Shown: positions 18,909-28,526 of the stretch, piece after piece
How the letters are laid out: each line of letters opens with the position of its first letter
How positions within the stretch are numbered: position 1 is the stretch's first letter
From: Gemmatimonadaceae bacterium
GTDB lineage: Bacteria; Gemmatimonadota; Gemmatimonadetes; Gemmatimonadales; Gemmatimonadaceae
Assembly (NCBI GenBank): GCA_020851455.1
Contig: JADZCT010000047.1
Span: 124,001-188,000 of the forward strand
Reading direction: 5' to 3'
Length of the DNA: 64,000 nt
Position numbers and translations under genes: made by a program
Notes under the pieces: generated by a model
What the model saw: only the letters and a program-made list of their open reading frames with translations
Database searches by the model: none
Told to the model about the DNA's origin: nothing

Positions 18909-20443
18909 TCGATCGGTGCCGGCGGCTTGCTGCTCACGTCGTACACCACGCGGTTCACGCCAGGAACTTCGTTGATGATGCGACTGGAGATTCGTCCGAG
19001 CACATCCGGCGGAAACGCGTACCAGTCCGCCGTCATGCCGTCGCTGCTGGTCACGGCGCGCAGCGCGATCACATGCTCGTACGTACGGCCATCGCCCATC
19101 ACACCAACCGACTTCACTGGCAGGAATACCGCAAAGGCTTGCCAGATGTCGTCGTAAAGCCCGGCAGCCCGGATTTCTTCGAGGTAGATGGCGTCGGCGC
19201 GGCGGAGCGTTGCGAGCGCCGCTTCGTCAACCGCGCCAAGCACGCGAATCGCGAGCCCTGGCCCCGGGAACGGGTGCCGGCCAACCATCTCCTCCGGCAG
19301 GCCGAGCAGGCGGCCGACGTTGCGGACCTCGTCCTTGAAGAGCTCCCGCAGGGGCTCGATGAGCTTGAACTTCATCCCCGGCTTGAGCCCGCCCACGTTA
19401 TGGTGCGTCTTGATCGTCGCGCTGGGCCCGCCCTTCGGGCTGACGGACTCGATCACGTCAGGATACAACGTGCCCTGAACGAGGAATCCGGCCGCCTTCC
19501 CCTCTCTCTCGGCCGCTTCTTCGAACACGTCAATGAACGTGTGGCCGATAATCCGCCGCTTCTGCTCGGGGTCGTCCACCCCCGCCAGAGCCGACAGGAA
19601 TCGCTCTTCCGCCCGAATTGTCACGAGCCGCACGCCCATGTGCTGCCGGAACGTGCGCTCGACCTGCTCACGCTCGTTCAGGCGCAGGAGCCCCGTATCC
19701 ACGAAGATGCATGTGAGCTGGTCGCCAATGGCGCGGTGCACGAGCGCCGCGGCAACCGAGGAATCAACACCGCCGGAGAGGCCGCAGATGACGTGCGCGC
19801 CTCCAGCCGTCGAACGAATCTTCTCCACTTCCTGCTCGATGAACGAGCCGGGCGTCCAATCCGGCACCGCCTTGCAGACGTCGAAGAGGAAATTCCCGAT
19901 GATGTCGGCGCCCCGCACGGTGTGGGCAACCTCGGCGTGAAACTGTATGGCGTGGATCGGCTTGTCCGCGTGCCTGAAGCCGACCACCGGGTTTGCCTCG
20001 CTCGATGCCGTCAGCACGTAACCCGGCGGCACTTCTTCGACGTGATCGCCGTGACTCATCCAGACCTGGGTCCGTTCGCCCACGTCGAACCCCTTCCAGA
20101 GCCCGTCCGCCTCGCGCACCACCGCTTCCGCCCGGCCATACTCCCGGCGCCCTCCCCCGGCCACCCGCGCGCCGGCGTACCGCGCGATCCACTGCATGCC
20201 ATAGCAGACGCCAAGAACCGGCGCGAGATCCAGGATACCGGGATCGAAACCCGGTGCGTTTGCGTCTGAGACCGAGCTTGGCCCGCCGCTCAGAATAATC
20301 CCCGTCGGCCTCCAGCCCCGGATCCACTCGAGCGTCCTGTCGGGGGGATGAATCTCGCAGTACACGTGCGCGTCGCGCACACGCCGGGCAATGAGTTGCG
20401 TGAACTGGCTGCCGCAGTCGAGGATCAGGATTCGCGAGGTCAA
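18899..20443 (-). CDS. guaA: GMP synthase (glutamine-hydrolysing)
   Basis: GuaA aminates XMP to GMP. The 514 residues hold an N-terminal glutaminase with Cys80 (LGVCYGMQW), His169 and Glu171 (FHAEVAH), then the ATP pyrophosphatase with P-loop SGGVDSS at 223-229, and the C-terminal dimerisation domain ending PPAPIEWE. I take the TTG at 20443: it places [12 protein letters not shown] at the N-terminus as in the family, and GGAGG lies 9 nt upstream. More distant in-frame starts would read back into the phosphoesterase gene. This purine gene is outside the pur operon. Confidence 0.95.
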   Translation of the reverse strand: MTSRILILDCGSQFTQLIARRVRDAHVYCEIHPPDRTLEWIRGWRPTGIILSGGPSSVSDANAPGFDPGILDLAPVLGVCYGMQWIARYAGARVAGGGRREYGRAEAVVREADGLWKGFDVGERTQVWMSHGDHVEEVPPGYVLTASSEANPVVGFRHADKPIHAIQFHAEVAHTVRGADIIGNFLFDVCKAVPDWTPGSFIEQEVEKIRSTAGGAHVICGLSGGVDSSVAAALVHRAIGDQLTCIFVDTGLLRLNEREQVERTFRQHMGVRLVTIRAEERFLSALAGVDDPEQKRRIIGHTFIDVFEEAAEREGKAAGFLVQGTLYPDVIESVSPKGGPSATIKTHHNVGGLKPGMKFKLIEPLRELFKDEVRNVGRLLGLPEEMVGRHPFPGPGLAIRVLGAVDEAALATLRRADAIYLEEIRAAGLYDDIWQAFAVFLPVKSVGVMGDGRTYEHVIALRAVTSSDGMTADWYAFPPDVLGRISSRIINEVPGVNRVVYDVSSKPPAPIEWE

Positions 20444-20452
20444 CCGCTGATT

Positions 20453-20457
20453 CCTCC
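20453..20457 (-). promoter_or_regulatory. Shine-Dalgarno site deciding the guaA TTG start
   Basis: GGAGG on the minus strand lies 9 nt before the TTG at 20443. It supports that rare start over any upstream ATG. Confidence 0.65.
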
Positions 20458-20480
20458 GCTCCGCCGCATCGCGCGGGCCA

Positions 20481-20990
20481 TCAGTACGCCCACTGGCTGC
20501 CAGTGAGCTTGATGAACTCGACGCGCTTCGTGTCGAGGTCCACCACCGCGCACGTTGGCGCGCCATGCAGCCAACCGCAGGCCTCGCCCGGATTGATGAT
20601 GAGCACGTCCCCACGCGTCTTCATGGACTGCTGGTGCTCCATGCCGTGCACCACGAAGTTGTGCCGCTTCAGTGAACGGGGCGAGACATCGCCGATGTCG
20701 TGCACGAGCAGGATCTTGTGGGCTCCGATCGCGAGACTGTGGGGCGACTCGAACAGCTCGTGGCCCATCCCCTGCGCGGCCAGCGCGCGGAGCCCCTCCT
20801 GATCGCCGTCGTTGTGGCCGAACACGCCGGCCAGGGCCACGCCCGCGTCGTGAAACGGCTGAAGCGCGAACGGCGAACAATAGTCTCCCGCGTGCAGGAC
20901 CATCCCGACGCCACGCTGCGTCAACTCCTTGAGGAGTTCGCGAGTCGCCGGCAGCCGGTCATGAGTATCGGACATCAAGCCAACGAGCAT
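20481..20990 (-). CDS. YfcE/MJ0936-type metallophosphoesterase
   Basis: A small (169-residue) calcineurin-like phosphodiesterase. Metal-binding motifs seen: Asp8 and His10 (SDTHD), Asp36 (HAGDY), Asn60 (FGHND) and His97 (LLVHD). The last motif, normally GHTH, reads GMEH (116-119), so one of the two usual histidine ligands is Met. The INPGE that follows is standard. Activity may be changed or may use a different metal arrangement. The substrate is unknown for most family members. It overlaps the lysA stop by one base. Confidence 0.85.
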   Translation of the reverse strand: MLVGLMSDTHDRLPATRELLKELTQRGVGMVLHAGDYCSPFALQPFHDAGVALAGVFGHNDGDQEGLRALAAQGMGHELFESPHSLAIGAHKILLVHDIGDVSPRSLKRHNFVVHGMEHQQSMKTRGDVLIINPGEACGWLHGAPTCAVVDLDTKRVEFIKLTGSQWAY

Positions 20991-22273
20991 CAGGCATCCC
21001 TCCAGTCTGGGTCCTCGAGCTCGAGCCGCATCAGGTCGTCATACGTCTCGCGTGCCGTTACGACTGCGAAGCTGCGACCGGCCACCATCACTTCGGCGGC
21101 GCGGGGCCGACCGTTGTAGCTGGACGACATTACGAAACCGTACGCACCGGCGCCATGCACCGCCATCAGGTCGCCGGGCTGGACGTCGTCCACTTCCCGG
21201 TCGAGCGCGAGGAAGTCGCCAGTCTCGCACACCGGGCCGACCACGTCCGCACGCACCACGCTGCCGTTGGGCCGGACAGCGGAGATGCGGTGATACGCCG
21301 AATAGTGTGACGGCCGCAGGAAGTCGTTCATCCCCGCATCCACGATGATGTAGCGCCGCCCTCCACTCTCCTTCCGGTAGAGGACGCGCGTGAGGAGGAT
21401 ACCGCCATCGGCCACCATGAAGCGACCCGGCTCGACGATTGTCTCCATCCCGAGTTCGCCGGCTGCCTCGCGGATGAGTACCCCGAAGCCACGCAGGTCG
21501 GGCGAGGCATCGGCAGAGCCGTAGGCCACCGGAAGGCCGCCGCCAACATCCAGGTAGCGCAACGGCGCTCCCGATGCGCGCAGTTCCCGGGCTAGCTCGA
21601 TGAGCCGCGCCAGCCCTTCGCGGTAAGGCGCAAGCGTCGCAAGCTGCGACCCGACGTGCATGTCGAGCCCCGTCACGCGGACGTTGGCCATCGCGGCCGC
21701 CATGCGTGCCACTTCACCGGCCGCATCGAACGGTATGCCGAACTTGTGGCCTCGCGCGCCCGTGGCGATGTAGTGGTGCGCGTTCTCTACCTGCACTTCC
21801 GGGTTGATCCGGAGGCCGACCGGCACCACGGCCCCTGCGGCGCGCGCGACCTCGTCGAGCAGCACGAGCTCGGCGGCCGATTCGACGTTCACGAGCTTCA
21901 CCTGTGCTGCGACCGCCTCTCTGAGTTCGGCCGCGGTCTTGCCGACGCCGCCAAAGACGATGTCGTCGCCAGTGAAGCCCGCGCGCAACGCGCGGGCCAG
22001 CTCGCCGCCGCTCACCACGTCAACGCCCGCTCCCAGCTCCCGCAGCAGCGAGAGGATCGCGCGGTTGGCGTTGGCCTTCAGGCTGTAGTGAATTCGCCGC
22101 GGGATGCCCTCAAGCGCGGAATCGAGCCGACGGTACTGCTCGCGCACCGCAGCCGTGCTGTAAACGAACGTGGGCGTTCCCGCGGCCCGGGCGATCGCAT
22201 CCGCGGGGACGTCTTCGCAGAAGAGCGCGCCATCTCGCTGCGCGAACGGTTCGGTCAGTACGCCTTGGCCCAC
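20990..22273 (-). CDS. lysA: diaminopimelate decarboxylase
   Basis: LysA makes lysine from meso-diaminopimelate with PLP. Its 427 residues show the Schiff-base Lys66 in [19 protein letters not shown], the glycine loop [13 protein letters not shown], the phosphate-binding [11 protein letters not shown], and CETGDFLA with GAYGF near the end. The start is unsettled: a GTG at 22273 overlaps the proS end by 19 nt, while a CTG at 22258 would put the stop and start together. It completes the pathway whose earlier steps are encoded at 55.4-61.3 kb. Confidence 0.92.
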   Translation of the reverse strand: MGQGVLTEPFAQRDGALFCEDVPADAIARAAGTPTFVYSTAAVREQYRRLDSALEGIPRRIHYSLKANANRAILSLLRELGAGVDVVSGGELARALRAGFTGDDIVFGGVGKTAAELREAVAAQVKLVNVESAAELVLLDEVARAAGAVVPVGLRINPEVQVENAHHYIATGARGHKFGIPFDAAGEVARMAAAMANVRVTGLDMHVGSQLATLAPYREGLARLIELARELRASGAPLRYLDVGGGLPVAYGSADASPDLRGFGVLIREAAGELGMETIVEPGRFMVADGGILLTRVLYRKESGGRRYIIVDAGMNDFLRPSHYSAYHRISAVRPNGSVVRADVVGPVCETGDFLALDREVDDVQPGDLMAVHGAGAYGFVMSSSYNGRPRAAEVMVAGRSFAVVTARETYDDLMRLELEDPDWRDA

Positions 22274-23727
22274 ACCACCTCGTGCCTGGCAGGCTGCCCC
22301 GTGATGAGGCACTTGGCAGGCGGCACCGTAGACCGGAACTCCGCATCCGGGATTACTCGAATGGTCGCCTTTGTCTCTTCCTTGACCCGCGCCTCCACCT
22401 CCGGGTCGCCGTTCCAGCCCGCGTACACGAACGCACCGTCGCCAGCCATGATGTCACGGAACTCGTCGTACGACGACACTGACCGGATCGTCGCCGCCTC
22501 GCGGCGGGCCTTGGCCTCGGTGAGCATGTCCGCCTGGATCGCATCGAGGATCCTTGCCACGGACTCGGCAACGCCGGCCCGCGCGATCGCTGCCTTAGCG
22601 CGGGTGTCGCGCCGCGCCGAGAACACCGATTGTTTCTCGATGTCCCTCGGGCCAAGCTCGAGCCGGAGCGGCACGCCCCTCAGCTCCCACTCGTAGTACT
22701 TGGCACCGGGCTTTACGCCCTCGCGGGCGTCCACGTGCACGCGCAGGCGATCCGAGTTGCCGCGACCCGTCCACTCCGTCAGCTCGCGACGCAACTGTTC
22801 TGCGGCTTCGGAGAGCCGCCCGCGTTCGTCATCCGACTTCCAGATCGGGACGATCACCACCTCTATGGGCGCGAGGCGGGGAGGAACCCGCAGCCCGTTG
22901 TCGTCGCCGTGCGTCATGACAAGACCGCCGACCAGGCGCGTTGAGACGCCCCAGCTCGTGTTCCACGCATGCGCCATCTCGCCTGACTCGGTCTGGAACT
23001 GCAGGTCGAAGGCCTTCGCGAAGTTCTGCCCGAGGTTGTGCGACGTCCCCGCCTGGAGGGCCTTCCGATCCTGCATCATCGCCTCGATGCAGTAGGTGCG
23101 AAGCGCCCCGGCGAACCGTTCGCTCTCCGTCTTGAGCCCCGTGATGACCGGCATCGCCATCCACTGCTCCGCGAAATCGCGGTAGATGCCAAGGATCCGC
23201 AGTGCCTCTTCTTCGGCTTCATCGTGCGTTGCGTGCGCCGTATGGCCTTCCTGCCAGAGGAACTCGAGCGTCCGCAGGAAGAGCCGCGTCAGCATCTCCC
23301 ATCGCACCACATTCGCCCACTGGTTGATCAGTATCGGCAGGTCGCGGTAGCTCTGGACCCACTTGGCGTACATGTGGTAGATGATCGTCTCGCTCGTCGG
23401 CCTGACGATGAGCGGTTCCTCCAGTTCCTTGCCGCCTCCGTGGGTTACTACCGCGCATTCCGGCGCAAACCCCTCGACATGCTGCGCTTCCTTGTGCAGG
23501 AAGCTCTCGGGGATGAAGAGCGGGAAGTACGCGTTCTGGTGTCCCGTCGCCTTGAACATGTCGTCCAGCGCGCGCTGCATCCGCTCCCAGATGCCGTACC
23601 CGTTCGGGCGGATCACCATTGATCCCTTCACCGGGGAATAATCTGCGAGCTCCGCCCGGAGGACCACTTCGTTGTACCACGCGCTGAAGTCCTCGGCGCG
23701 CGTGGTGAGCTTCTTGTCGTCTGCCAT
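22255..23727 (-). CDS. proS: prolyl-tRNA synthetase, archaeal/eukaryotic (ProS3) type
   Basis: Charges tRNA-Pro. The 490-residue length, the absence of the bacterial editing insertion and the C-terminal tyrosine (WAKAY) identify the type found in archaea, eukaryotes and some bacteria. Class II motifs seen: [16 protein letters not shown] (motif 1 region), [42 protein letters not shown] (motif 2), [12 protein letters not shown]-like [15 protein letters not shown], and TSWGVSTRL...MTHGDDNGL (motif 3). It overlaps hisS by one base (TGATG). Confidence 0.96.
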   Translation of the reverse strand: MADDKKLTTRAEDFSAWYNEVVLRAELADYSPVKGSMVIRPNGYGIWERMQRALDDMFKATGHQNAYFPLFIPESFLHKEAQHVEGFAPECAVVTHGGGKELEEPLIVRPTSETIIYHMYAKWVQSYRDLPILINQWANVVRWEMLTRLFLRTLEFLWQEGHTAHATHDEAEEEALRILGIYRDFAEQWMAMPVITGLKTESERFAGALRTYCIEAMMQDRKALQAGTSHNLGQNFAKAFDLQFQTESGEMAHAWNTSWGVSTRLVGGLVMTHGDDNGLRVPPRLAPIEVVIVPIWKSDDERGRLSEAAEQLRRELTEWTGRGNSDRLRVHVDAREGVKPGAKYYEWELRGVPLRLELGPRDIEKQSVFSARRDTRAKAAIARAGVAESVARILDAIQADMLTEAKARREAATIRSVSSYDEFRDIMAGDGAFVYAGWNGDPEVEARVKEETKATIRVIPDAEFRSTVPPAKCLITGQPARHEVVWAKAY

Positions 23728-25103
23728 CAGGGTTGCTGTTGCGAAGGAGGATGAGAGAATCGCTTCTGGTCGGCCTGCCGCCTGAAGTCGCGCAGGGCCT
23801 TCTCGGCCCGCTGAGGGTCTCCGCTGCAGAGTGCGGCGGCATCGAGTTCCACGTTGCCTGCCCGGTCCATCGTGAGCAGCCGGACATCGGCAACGTCGGC
23901 GCCGCGCACCACGACGCCGTAGCTTGCGCCCGACTTCACGGCCGCCTGGAGCTGCGAGTTCGTGCGCTGCGTGGTGAGCTTCTCGTAGCTCGGCGGATAC
24001 TCGACTGCGGCACCCGCGGCGCGCAGCGCGGCCGCGACAGCCAGCACGCGATCCACCGTGGCCTCCGGCCCGGCGACGATGTAGAACTCCGGCGCGGGGG
24101 CGGCTTCAGGCATGAGGCCGCGGTCCTTGAGCAGTTCACCAAGGACGACGTCGCCCATCCCGAAGCCAACCGCCGGCAGGTCAACACCACCGAGGTCAGC
24201 CAGCAGCGAGTCATAGCGGCCGCCACCGCAGATCGCGCGCAGTTCGCCCTTTGCGTCGAACAGCTCGAACACGATGCCGGTGTAGTACGTGAGCCCGCGA
24301 ACGATGGACAGATCCACATCCACCCACTCGCGAATCCCCAGCGACCCGAGATGGCCGAGGTACGCGTCCAGCCGGCCAATTGCCTCTGCCACGGCTCCAA
24401 TCGAGCCGTAAGAAGAGCGCATCAGGTCAAGTGCATCGGGCCGCCCCAACCCGATGAGCGCATCCACGGCCGCTCCAGGCAGACCTGCCTCACGCAGCTT
24501 CTCGCGCCGAACCGCCTCCGGCTGGCGGCCGGCCTTGTCGAGGACGGCATAGGCCGTCGGCACCGCGGCGGGCGGCACCTCTATCGCAACCAGCAGCGTG
24601 TTCAGGAGTCGCCGGTCGCTGATGCGGGCGCGCACGTCGTCGGGGCCCAGGCCGAGTTCCTGCATGATCCCCACCGCCACGGCGAGCAGTTCGGCATCGG
24701 CCACCTCGCTCGCCTCTCCGACGATATCCGCGTTGAGCTGGAAGTGCTCGCGCAGCCTCCCGCGCTGAGCGCGCTCGTACCGGAAAAGCTGCGGGACGGA
24801 GAACCAGCGCACCGGCTTCCGCAACGCGTTGGCGCGCGCCGCGACCATCCGCGCGAACGTAGGCGTCATCTCCGGGCGCAGGGCTACCTGCCGCCCTCCC
24901 TTGTCCTCGAAGTTGTAGAGCTGGCCGACGATCTCGTCGCCGCTCTTCTTCGTGTAGAGATCCAGCGGTTCCAGAGGCGGCCCGTCGTACTCGACGAAAG
25001 CAAAGCGACGGCAAACCTCGCGCCACGCCCGAAAAATGTGGGCGCGATGCGCGAACTCATCCGGATAGAAGTCCCGGAACCCGGGAAGCGCTCCGCCCGC
25101 CAT
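23727..25103 (-). CDS. hisS: histidyl-tRNA synthetase
   Basis: A class II synthetase of 458 residues. Seen: [13 protein letters not shown] at the N-terminus, [12 protein letters not shown], motif 2 [16 protein letters not shown], the HisRS-specific [12 protein letters not shown] near residue 262, and [26 protein letters not shown]. The C-terminal anticodon-binding domain follows. The normal HisA motif 2 is present, so it is not the HisZ regulatory paralogue. It lies 9 nt after folC and shares one base with proS, so two synthetases are cotranscribed. Confidence 0.95.
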   Translation of the reverse strand: MAGGALPGFRDFYPDEFAHRAHIFRAWREVCRRFAFVEYDGPPLEPLDLYTKKSGDEIVGQLYNFEDKGGRQVALRPEMTPTFARMVAARANALRKPVRWFSVPQLFRYERAQRGRLREHFQLNADIVGEASEVADAELLAVAVGIMQELGLGPDDVRARISDRRLLNTLLVAIEVPPAAVPTAYAVLDKAGRQPEAVRREKLREAGLPGAAVDALIGLGRPDALDLMRSSYGSIGAVAEAIGRLDAYLGHLGSLGIREWVDVDLSIVRGLTYYTGIVFELFDAKGELRAICGGGRYDSLLADLGGVDLPAVGFGMGDVVLGELLKDRGLMPEAAPAPEFYIVAGPEATVDRVLAVAAALRAAGAAVEYPPSYEKLTTQRTNSQLQAAVKSGASYGVVVRGADVADVRLLTMDRAGNVELDAAALCSGDPQRAEKALRDFRRQADQKRFSHPPSQQQP

Positions 25104-25112
25104 CCATGCAAG

Positions 25113-26390
25113 TTACCCGCTGGTCGGGGAGACCTCCAGCCGCGCCATGGCGTCCCCCACGGTGTGGAACGAACCCGTCACAAGGATCGTCCCGCCTGCC
25201 TGGGCTGCCAGCGCGAGCGCCCGGTCGAAGTCCCGGACCACGATCGCATCCCACCCGGCGCCGTCCGCGTAGGCAAGCGGCTCGGGAAGGCTCCATGTGC
25301 GGCTCGGCGGCGACGTCGGGGCTATGGTCAGAATGAACCGGCGCACGCGCGGCGCCAGCGCGGCGAGGATGCCCCTCCAGTCCTTGTCGCCGAGCACCGA
25401 CACCACGGCCGTGATTGCCTGGCCGGCGGCTGCCTGCCCCAGCGTGTCGGCGAGGACGCGCGCGCCTGCGGGGTTGTGCGCCACGTCGAAGATGTAGCGC
25501 CCGACGCGCTGGAAGCGGCCGGGCACGAACGCTCGCGCGAGCCCTCGCGCCGCGGCATCATCGTCAACCGCGTATTCCGGCGGCAACTCCCGCGCCATCG
25601 CCAGGGCCACCGTCGCGTTTGCCGCCTGGTGGCGCCCGACCAGGGGCGTACGCCACCGGCGGCCCTGCAGCGTGAACTCGGTCCCTTCGGCCGACACCAG
25701 GACGTCAACCGGGCCGCCCCCGGGATACACGATGCGCACGGGCGTCGCGCCCCGCGCGTGTGCCGCCCGCGCCAGCAGGCCGCCGATGGCTTCGTCCGGC
25801 TCGCCTATCACGGCTGGCACGCCGGGCTTGAAGATTCCTGCCTTCTCGGCGGCGATGGCTTCGCGTGTGGCGCCGAGGTACTCGACATGGTCAATCCCGA
25901 TATTCGTCACGCCCGCCACGAGCGGCGACACGACGTTTGTGGCGTCGAGCCGGCCGCCAAGCCCGGTCTCGATGACAGCCACATCCACCCGATCCTCGCG
26001 GAAGAACTCGAACGCCATCGCTGTGGTTGCCTCGAAGAACGTGGCTCCGAGACGCTCCACGTCCGACGTCCACCGGCCGACGAACCCGACGATCCGCTCC
26101 GGCGCGACCGGGCGGCCGTCTACGATGAACCGCTCGCGGAAGTCCACGAGGTGCGGCGACGTGTACTTCGCCACGCGAAGCCCGCGCGCGCGCAGCATGG
26201 CCTCGAGTGAGGCGCACACGCTCCCCTTGCCGTTCGTCCCTGCCACGTGCAGCACGGGCATGGCTTGATGCGGGTTCCCGAGGAGCGCGAGAAACGCCTC
26301 AACCCGCTCGAGGCCGAGTTTCCACGCGCCGGTGGTGCGCGCGTAGAGGAAATCCAGCGCTTCCCGGTACGACGTCAGGCCGAGGCCCAC
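25113..26390 (-). CDS. folC: folylpolyglutamate/dihydrofolate synthase
   Basis: A Mur-ligase-like enzyme adding glutamate to folates and, in many bacteria, to dihydropteroate. The 425 residues contain the P-loop HVAGTNGKGSV near 47-57, YTSPHLVDFRERF, FFEATTAMAF, ETGLGGRLDATN and ITNIGIDH-like TNIGIDHVEYLG, with FDVAHNPAGA in the C-terminal domain. The start is GTG at 26390, overlapping the accD 3' end by 16 nt. Whether it has one or both activities cannot be told from sequence. Confidence 0.94.
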   Translation of the reverse strand: MGLGLTSYREALDFLYARTTGAWKLGLERVEAFLALLGNPHQAMPVLHVAGTNGKGSVCASLEAMLRARGLRVAKYTSPHLVDFRERFIVDGRPVAPERIVGFVGRWTSDVERLGATFFEATTAMAFEFFREDRVDVAVIETGLGGRLDATNVVSPLVAGVTNIGIDHVEYLGATREAIAAEKAGIFKPGVPAVIGEPDEAIGGLLARAAHARGATPVRIVYPGGGPVDVLVSAEGTEFTLQGRRWRTPLVGRHQAANATVALAMARELPPEYAVDDDAAARGLARAFVPGRFQRVGRYIFDVAHNPAGARVLADTLGQAAAGQAITAVVSVLGDKDWRGILAALAPRVRRFILTIAPTSPPSRTWSLPEPLAYADGAGWDAIVVRDFDRALALAAQAGGTILVTGSFHTVGDAMARLEVSPTSG

Positions 26391-27238
26391 TCCGTCCCTG
26401 CGGGCTTGTCGCTCATGTGGCGAAGCAGCTGGCCAACCGTACGCTTCAGATCCTTGCGATGCACCACCATGTCAACCATGCCGTGGTCGAGCAGGAACTC
26501 CGCGGTCTGGAAACCCTCCGGCAGGTCCTGGCCAAGCGTCTGCTTGATGACGCGCGGCCCGGCGAAGCCAATCACCGCCCCTGGCTCGGCAAGTATGGCG
26601 TCGCCCAGCATCGCGTAGCTGGCGCTCACGCCGCCCGTAGTCGGATTGGTGAGAATCGAGACGTACGATATCCGGCGCTCAGCGAGCTGGGACAGCAGGG
26701 CAGCCGTCTTCGCCATCTGCATGAGCGACAGAACGCCTTCCTGCATGCGCGCGCCGCCAGAGGCCGACACGATGACCAGCGGAAACTTCCGCTCGAGGCT
26801 CCGCTGCCCCAGGCGGGCGATTTTCTCGCCGACCACCGACCCCATCGAGCCGCCCATGAACGCAAAATCCATCACGCCCAGGTTCACCGGCAGCCCTTCC
26901 ATGGTTCCGGTAGTCGTGAGGATGGCGTCGGAATCGCCCGCGTTCGTGTGGGCCTTGCGAAGCCGTGCCAGGTAATCCGGGAACCCCAGCGGATCGGTCG
27001 AGTGCAGGTCGCCGTCGTTGAGTTCCACCGATCCGTCATCGAGAAGGATCATCGTGTAGTCTATTGCACGAATCCGCCGGTGGAACCCGCACGCCGGGCA
27101 CACGTTCAGCGCCTTCTGGAAGGCCTCGACCGTGTCGGTATGCCCGCACGCCTCACACTTCTCGAAGACGTCAGCCGGTATCTCCAGCCTCGTCGCGAGC
27201 GGCTTGCGGGGCTTCTTCTCCTTGCGGAACCAAGCCAT
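26375..27238 (-). CDS. accD: acetyl-CoA carboxylase carboxyltransferase subunit beta
   Basis: AccD, with AccA, transfers CO2 from biotin to acetyl-CoA for fatty-acid synthesis. It has 287 residues. The N-terminal zinc ribbon is complete (CEAC...CPACGFHRRI), and the crotonase-like core has MGGSMGSVVGEKI, SASGGARMQEG and LTNPTTGGVSASYA. accA is not in the window. It is distinct from the acyl-CoA carboxylase encoded at 46.5-51.4 kb, whose beta subunit has no zinc ribbon. It lies 40 nt after rodA and overlaps folC. Confidence 0.96.
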   Translation of the reverse strand: MAWFRKEKKPRKPLATRLEIPADVFEKCEACGHTDTVEAFQKALNVCPACGFHRRIRAIDYTMILLDDGSVELNDGDLHSTDPLGFPDYLARLRKAHTNAGDSDAILTTTGTMEGLPVNLGVMDFAFMGGSMGSVVGEKIARLGQRSLERKFPLVIVSASGGARMQEGVLSLMQMAKTAALLSQLAERRISYVSILTNPTTGGVSASYAMLGDAILAEPGAVIGFAGPRVIKQTLGQDLPEGFQTAEFLLDHGMVDMVVHRKDLKRTVGQLLRHMSDKPAGTEWASA

Positions 27239-27278
27239 GCGTTCAATCTACCAGTGCGGCGGGCCGCGCGGCGAGCCG

Positions 27279-28526
27279 TCAGATGACGAGCGTATCGGCC
27301 TGCCCGCGTCCCTCGAGGGAGAGGCGGACCAGCAGCCCCACCGCAATCCAGCAGGTCAGCATGAATGAACCGCCGTAACTGAAGAACGGAAGCGGGATCC
27401 CGGTGATTGGCATCACCCCCACGGTCATTCCCACGTTCTCGACGACGTGCGCGAACAGCATGGCGACGAGGCCGAACGCCACCAGACTCGCGAAGGTGTT
27501 CTGCGATCGCGCGGCTATCCTGATGCACCGCATCATGAACCACGCATAGAGAGCGAGCACGATGGCGACGCCAACGAAGCCGAGTTCCTCGCCAACCACA
27601 GGGAAGATGAAGTCGGTGTGTTGCTCCGGCAGAAACGCAAGCCGCTTCTGCGTTCCCTGGGTGAACCCCTTGCCGAACCACCCGCCCGAACCGATGGCCA
27701 CCTGCGACTGGAGCACATGATAGCCGCTCCGCAGCGGGTCGCTGGACGGGTCTAGAAACACGAGAAGGCGCTGCTGCTGGTGCGGCTGCAGATGCCCCCA
27801 GACGAACGGCGCCACGACTCCGAAGGCGAGGTTCGCCCCGACGACGGCTACGCTCTCCAGCATGTACGGACGGGTCTTGTAGATGAGCGCGATTATGAAG
27901 ACAAACCACGCCCCCCACAGAGGAGTGTTGAATGCGAGTGCGAGGCTGACCACCGGGCTGGCAGCCATGACCAGCAACTGCCAGCGCGTGCCCGCCCAGT
28001 ACAGCATCGCAAAGAGGATTCCTATGAACACAAGCCCGGTACCCAGGTCGGGCTGGAGCATCACGAGCATCCACGGAACCCCTACGACGAGCGCCGGCCG
28101 CCAGAAATCCGCAAGCGTGCGCGGAGCGTCGCTGCGTGACGCGAGTACTTTCGCAAGCATCATCACGACGGCCACTTTCGCGATCTCGGCCGGTTGCCCG
28201 ATGGACACGTCACCGAGGTAGAGCCAGCTGCGCGAGCTCTTGGCGGTGCCTGCGCCCCGCCCAATGAATGGCAGCAACACCAGCACGGCCACGACGATCC
28301 CGTAGAAGGCAGGAGTGACATAGTCGAGCGTCCTGATGCTCATGCGGCTCACGAGCCAGGCCGCCCCGAGTCCAAGCGCCAGGTGAAGCGCCTGCATCCG
28401 CCAGAGGCCCGACAGCCCGGTGGAGACATCGGTCTGCCCCGCCGAGTACACCATCGCTACGCCCATTACGGAGAGCACCAGCGCGAGGGCCACGAGCGGA
28501 TAGTCCGCATCGGCTAGCCGCCTCAC
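27279..28526 (-). CDS. rodA: rod-shape peptidoglycan polymerase RodA
   Basis: A SEDS-family glycosyltransferase that polymerises lipid II in the elongasome with its partner PBP2. The 415 residues have about ten membrane segments. Seen: PAEIAKVAVVMMLAKVL, MLQPDLGTGLVFIGIL, YHVLQSQVAIGSGGWFGKGF, LPEQHTDFIFPVVGEELGF and GIPLPFFSYGGS. The GTG at 28526 overlaps the mrdA stop (GTGA), with GGAGGGGGA just upstream. It is the last gene of the mreBCD-mrdA-rodA unit. Confidence 0.96.
   Translation of the reverse strand: MRRLADADYPLVALALVLSVMGVAMVYSAGQTDVSTGLSGLWRMQALHLALGLGAAWLVSRMSIRTLDYVTPAFYGIVVAVLVLLPFIGRGAGTAKSSRSWLYLGDVSIGQPAEIAKVAVVMMLAKVLASRSDAPRTLADFWRPALVVGVPWMLVMLQPDLGTGLVFIGILFAMLYWAGTRWQLLVMAASPVVSLALAFNTPLWGAWFVFIIALIYKTRPYMLESVAVVGANLAFGVVAPFVWGHLQPHQQQRLLVFLDPSSDPLRSGYHVLQSQVAIGSGGWFGKGFTQGTQKRLAFLPEQHTDFIFPVVGEELGFVGVAIVLALYAWFMMRCIRIAARSQNTFASLVAFGLVAMLFAHVVENVGMTVGVMPITGIPLPFFSYGGSFMLTCWIAVGLLVRLSLEGRGQADTLVI

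Noticed and set aside
23733-26210. An 825-codon plus-strand open frame opposite hisS and folC
   Set aside because: The minus strand encodes complete, motif-bearing HisRS and FolC. The antisense reading is His/Arg/Gly-rich and matches no family.
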